Shown: one piece after another, positions 24,301 through 30,300 of the stretch
Layout of the letters: each line of letters begins with the position of its first letter
Numbering within the stretch: the stretch's first letter is position 1
Origin: a bacterium
GTDB taxonomy: Bacteria > Auribacterota > Auribacteria > Auribacterales > Auribacteraceae
NCBI GenBank assembly: GCA_021161885.1
Contig: JAGGZS010000023.1
Coordinates: forward strand, 1-34,761
Length of the DNA stretch: 34,761 bases
Direction: 5' to 3'
Notes under the pieces: generated by a model
What the model was told of the DNA's origin: nothing
Database searches by the model: none
The model's input: only the letters and a program-made list of their open reading frames with translations
Made by a program: the position numbers and the translations under genes

Positions 24301-27300
24301 TATTGTTTTTTGAGTTGGTTACCCACCACAAAAGCTCTTTTTTTACAGCATTAAATTCATTGGATTGAGAAAATTCAATATCCGTTAATGTCTTTAATAA
24401 TCCGTTAATTGCCATTAAATCGGCAGATGTCAGCTTCTCAAAATTTTTAAAATTATCTAATGACGATACCTTTGACCTGATAACAGGCATAACAGACTGC
24501 GCTTTTGCTTGCGGCGGATAATGATGGATTAGAACTAACGGTATATTTTCCTGTTCAGCCCGTTTTCTGGCTTTATAAAAATTTGAGTTCGGATCGTTAA
24601 ACGGCGATAACGAGTCGCTGATATCAAGATTTGTATTCGGATCGGTTACCATAACAGCTATTCCTTTTATCGCTCCTTCCGCTAAAACTTCATTAACCGG
24701 CATATCTGTAAAAGGGTTAGGCTTAATTTTTATTTCACCGTTATCTACTTTTTTATTAAACTCAATTCTTTTCGCCCGTTTTTCTTTATTCCCTTTCGCC
24801 TCGGCGATATAATCTCTCAACATTCTTAATCTGGCGTTATCTTTTGCCCGTTCGACAGTAAAGCGGTTCATAAAATCGGTTAAATAATTTTTTAATCTTA
24901 TTGGAATTTGCGCGGATATTCGGTCTTCAGCCGACATATACACATAATACTGTTCATATTCCCCGAGCATTTCCAGCACATCTTTATATCCGTGTTTTTC
25001 AAGCAACGGATTTCGTATCTCATTAATTATGCTGTCCATACGAGCCTGATAAGTTAGCGATGACACATCCTCGCTATGCACATTTAATCTCGACGGCTGT
25101 TCCGCTTCTGAAGCAATGCTGAACCGGTCTATGGTTACAGGAAACATTTCGTCGATTAACCAGCTTACCTGTCCGTTTTTAATTGTATCCGTCTTAAAAT
25201 ATCCATGATACCCTGCGGTCTCTAATGACGCGCGAACTGTGCTGTTTTTCGCGTTAAAAACGGAAAACATATTCACGCCCACATCAGATTTATATTCAAG
25301 GCTGAAATACGGATTATTCAATTCAGGATATATGTTGATAACCTGAAAATTTCTATTTATATCAGAAGCAAGAGTATAAATCGGCAAAGCGGAAGTTACG
25401 TTAACATAATTTTTAGCCGCAACATCGTGCCGTTTATCAAAAGACAAATTTATGCCGGCTGCTGCTGCTGTCTCAAACAATTGTTTATCAGCATCTATCC
25501 AATACAATCCTGCTGGATCAGCGTTATCGAGCAAGACGCCGAGCAAAGTATCCAACCGGCGCTGCCGTTCAAATGGGACAGGCAATGCGTTGATAATCGT
25601 TTTACGCTGTTGTGTCGATAATCCGCTTGAAGCAAGAACGGCAGAGATTATAAAATCGAATTTTTTATTATAATCAGCAATATTTCCTTCGGTTTTCAGA
25701 TTGGTTAACTGGTCGGACAACAGCAAGATATATCCTATCAATTCATCAGGCACTTTTATATTTATAGAGCCGATACTTATTACCCCTTTATTATTTTTAA
25801 TTTGTTCAAGGAAAGAATCTATCTGAATATTTACTGCTGTTCCCGCTAATTTTTTGCTGCGTATTTCACGCAGTACAGGCAGTTCAGCGAGTCCCCATTC
25901 ATTTTTAACTAAATTTTCCAATCTCAAATACAGCTCATCAGCCGGCTGCCCGTTTAAATTATCAAAAATACTGCTGTATAATTTATTAAGCAAATGAATA
26001 TCTATATCTGAAATGGAACGGGTAAACTTTTCGGAAACTAATTTTGATATAACAATATTCCTTAATTCGCCCGATTTAGTGCTATTGAGCATATCCGCTA
26101 ACTGTTTTATCTGACCAAAAATATCCTGATTAATAGATTGTTTCTGAATAATAGAATTCATAATAGAATTAACAAGATTATCTGCTTTTGCTTCAAATTT
26201 TGATTGTATAACAGGTAAATTAGTAAAATGTTCACTGGCAAAATCTTTTATTTGATTACGCAAATTTTTATAATCATTGATTTTAAACAGCAGCCCGTCG
26301 GTTTGCACATCTGTTTTCTTGGTACCTGTATCGGAGTCAATTAACAGCGAATCAAGTTCAGATAAAGATTGTTTTATAAAATTCAAACCATCCGCTTCAT
26401 TGATTATGGTATTTAAAATTAAAATTAATGTATTTTCATCGCCAATACTTTTCCTTACATCAATAGGCATCGGGGCGATTACATTATTTTCGACAACCTG
26501 TTGTAATAACAATAAAAGATCAAACGATTTATTAATGTCAGCCCGTTGATTTCCCGCGTTATCAGCATTAATAACAGCAGTTACGCCGCCGGACTCATCT
26601 AATTTTAAAACAATTCCCTGCGGCTCAATATTTTTAAAACTCCATTTATTGTCTATATTTGCAGACATCCTGTATAAAGCGGATACAACCGCAGGCAATA
26701 CTTTACGTACACGAACGCGATAATGCGCTGCAGTCTCATCAGGACGAATGGATACAAACCCCGATTGTCCGTTCACCGCGTTAGAACCAACTAAAGGTAT
26801 TCCTTTTATAACCGATTCCCCAGCGAACTTAAATGCTCCACTGGCTGCGCCTTTATTAATTCCTTCAAAAAATACGCCCTGCACCACTGCGGGTTGGGTT
26901 GCGTTTTTTCCTGCAATATCCATTATTTCTTTATACAAAATAGTTTTCATAGATTCGTTAAAAACCCCTTTTTGGATTCCCTCATCTACGAAAACTTTTA
27001 ATGCCTCTAAGTGATTTAATTTATCCGTTTGCGATAATTGAGTATTTTTAAGGGCTTGAAGATGGTTGCCGATATCCCGTAAAATGTCTAAATTTTTATT
27101 TCTGGATTGTTTTTCGGATTCAGGGATAATTTTGTTCAATCCGATAACGTCGTCATCTAACAAATAAACTAATCTTTGCCCCATAATCAACCCGTTTATT
27201 CCGGGGATATTGGCGATTTGCGCGAAGATTGTTTCACAAGCGGATGGGCTTTGATCTGCTGACAATTCAGGCTGAATCAATCCGGCAAGGTAAGGATAAG

Positions 27301-30300
27301 TTTGAGACGAACCGTAATTATCGGCTACGGCAATAATTTTTCCTATAACTATTGAATCCATAATTTGATTGCGGTCGCTTTTGTTTAATGCGTCTAAAGG
27401 CAGATCGAAATTGTCTGTCAAATAGGTATTTAAAAAAGTTTTATCTGAAGTGGATATTTCAATACCCTCATTAATATTTTTCAATAACCCGTAACTGCGA
27501 TTATCATTTTGCACTTCTGTTTTAAAATCATCCCCGATTTTAAGTTGAGTCTTATTTATAATATATTCTACCGCCTTTTGTTCTAAAGACGATAAAACCG
27601 AAAATCCTGAATCTTCTTGTGTTTTTTCAATAAAAGCGTTAACAAGCTCAATACTCCTTTGTTCGTATCCTAAACTTAACGCAGCACCTTCCGGCGCTGG
27701 TGTGAAGTATCCTAACCCGCTGAAATAAATAGCCGTTCTCATCAAAAGAGATGATCTCGCTTGATTCTTAAATTTAATATTGTCAAAAAGATTTTCAACG
27801 AAAGAAAAAATTTCATTTAAATGATGTTCATTGTGGAAAGTAACATCGCTGCGCCTACTCTTAGGGTTAGCCATATAGTCAATGACAAAATTTCTTACTA
27901 ATTCAAGATTTGGGTCAGCGCTGTATCTTTTAAGAACTTTATCGATGTTTTGTGCGTTTCGCTTACTCAATGAAGATTCTATTGTTTCGGTTTTGTTTTG
28001 GATAACCTCGCCAACAGGACTTGTTAAAGAAGATTTTAATTGGTTTACAAGAGAAACATTTGTTTTTATGATATTCATCAAATTAGTGTCTGCTAAAACT
28101 TTTTTAAACACATTTTTTAATAATTCCCGTTTCTCTTTGCCGGTTCGGTTATCGGAATATTCGCTTATCAATCGGTTTAACAATTTTTTTATTTCAGAAT
28201 CGCTTAACCGCTCCCCTTTACTGAGCAGCTCACCTGCCATAGGGATATCGGTATCCGCCAAATTTATTTTTATATTTAAAAATTGTTTTAATTTATCCGC
28301 AGCAGATGAGGTTTGGGTTACAAGGGATGCAGCAGCGGGAAGCGGTTGCCCGATTACAGTATCAGCGCTAAAAAGAACCTGCCTAACCGTAGATATAAAA
28401 TTATTATTTCCTTCAGCGGATAGAATCGTCTCATAAATATTATTTTTGAATTGAGTGCCGGGCTGTTGAGTTTGTCTTAATACAAAACTAAACGGTTTTT
28501 CGTATCCATCGATATGCACAGTTATTAAATGAGAATACTGGTGTTCATCTTTTCCGAGAAACTCCACTTCAATATTGGATATTGCCTCTGGAGTTATGTC
28601 TATTAAGCCGTGGGCAAGAAAAAGCATTTCCTGAACGATATGGGTGTTTTTCAAAACATTTTCAACACTTTTAAAAATTTCAGGACCACGGTTTGCGCCC
28701 ATTACAGGATGATCAAACTCTTTGCTGTTTGCGTCATAGGCTGTCGACGGGGATATTTTCCAATTCTCTTTATCTATAGAATCAGCGAGTTTAGGGATTA
28801 TTTCAGATATTCTTGCATCCATTTTCTTAAATGCTGATTTCGCAAAATTTACTATCAAGTCATCTTTAGCGTTAAGTATCCACCATACGATTTCTTTACG
28901 AACAGCAAGGAACTCATCGGCATTAGTAAACGGTATTCTTATTAGATCGATAATCAAATCCGTTACTTCATTTTGTTCCTGATAAGATAATTTTTTCTCT
29001 TTATATTTTGATAACGATTCAGACGCTACGGCTATTTTAGAGAATACATTTATGGTTTCGGTAGATTTTTTTTCTTTAACGATTTCAGCTGCTGTAATGC
29101 CCGCTTTTTTATCGAATTGATGTTCAAGCCGTTTGGCCTTTTTTATATCCGATGCTATATGGTCTCTTAAACCGTTGCGAAGTTCAGCTCTTTTAGCTGC
29201 GGTTAAAGTATGCCAGCTGACAGGTTCAAGTCCGGCGAGTTTCATTGCTTCATTCTGCCACATAATAAGTTCCAATGCTTCATGCAGTGCGAGTTCTTCA
29301 GTAAAGGCGTTGCCCGCGATATAAACCGAATTTCGTTCAAGCCCTGCGTGTCCGCGCTGATTGCCGACGAGGATATTTTCACCTTCAATCACATAAACTT
29401 TAATTCGTCGTCCATTTACAACTACATCGTCCATTCGTTTTAGTTTACCGTCGGAATATGCTTTTCTTATCTGGTCGTTGACTTCCTTGTGGGGACCTGC
29501 TTTAAGCCTAATATCCGCAAAATTTATATCTTTTGCCTTTGAAGAGGGTTCGCTGCTGTCATCAATCGCTTTTCGTATTACCGTTCCGTTTACCTCAATC
29601 ATACCGTTAGAAAAAACTCTTGTAGTTGTTCCGTCGTTATGAATTATTCTCAACACGTTGCCTTCGCCGTCTTCAAACCCCCATAATTTGACATTAATAA
29701 ATCCAATAGCGATATCATTATCGGTTTTAAAATTTACTTCGATTTTATCGGTTTCAATTTGTGATATAACTTGAAAAAAAGTGTTTGACTGGGGAACTCT
29801 ATCTGCGTCAGCTATTTGTCTAATCTGTTCAACACCTGATGGTTTAGGTGGCAGTTCGGAAAAATCTGATGATTCCGGCGGGAAAGCATCCAGCACAGGT
29901 CTTTGAAGTTCCTGCATTTTTTTTCTTGTTTGCTCAATTTGTTTGGCGAGGTCTCCTGTTTCTTTAACATGAAGATCAATCTTTAGGGTGTTGCCTCTTC
30001 CTAACTCCCTAATAATGTCAAGTTTATAGGCTTGCTGGTCTACGATAAAAGAAGTTGAAAAATCTCTGGGCAACTTTTGGAAAAAATTAAACCAAAACTG
30101 AGCGGGGACTCCGTTTTCAATATCAATTGAAGTTATTCCTGCTTGTTCAAAATAGTTCCTGATATAATCCGGCAGCGATTCAGCATCTTGTGTGATATTC
30201 CAAACATATCTTGAATCTTTTGTTTTTTCACTTAAATTAGCGATGACTTTAAGTATAGGGCTAACCGCAAATTCGTTTCCGTCAATATTGGTTATTAAAT

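Noticed and set aside
27882..28436. 184-codon plus-strand ORF inside the giant gene
   Set aside because: It is the longest antisense frame but is rich in Phe, Leu and Ser as expected from the reverse of Lys/Glu/Asn-rich coding sequence, and it covers conserved paralogous modules on the other strand.
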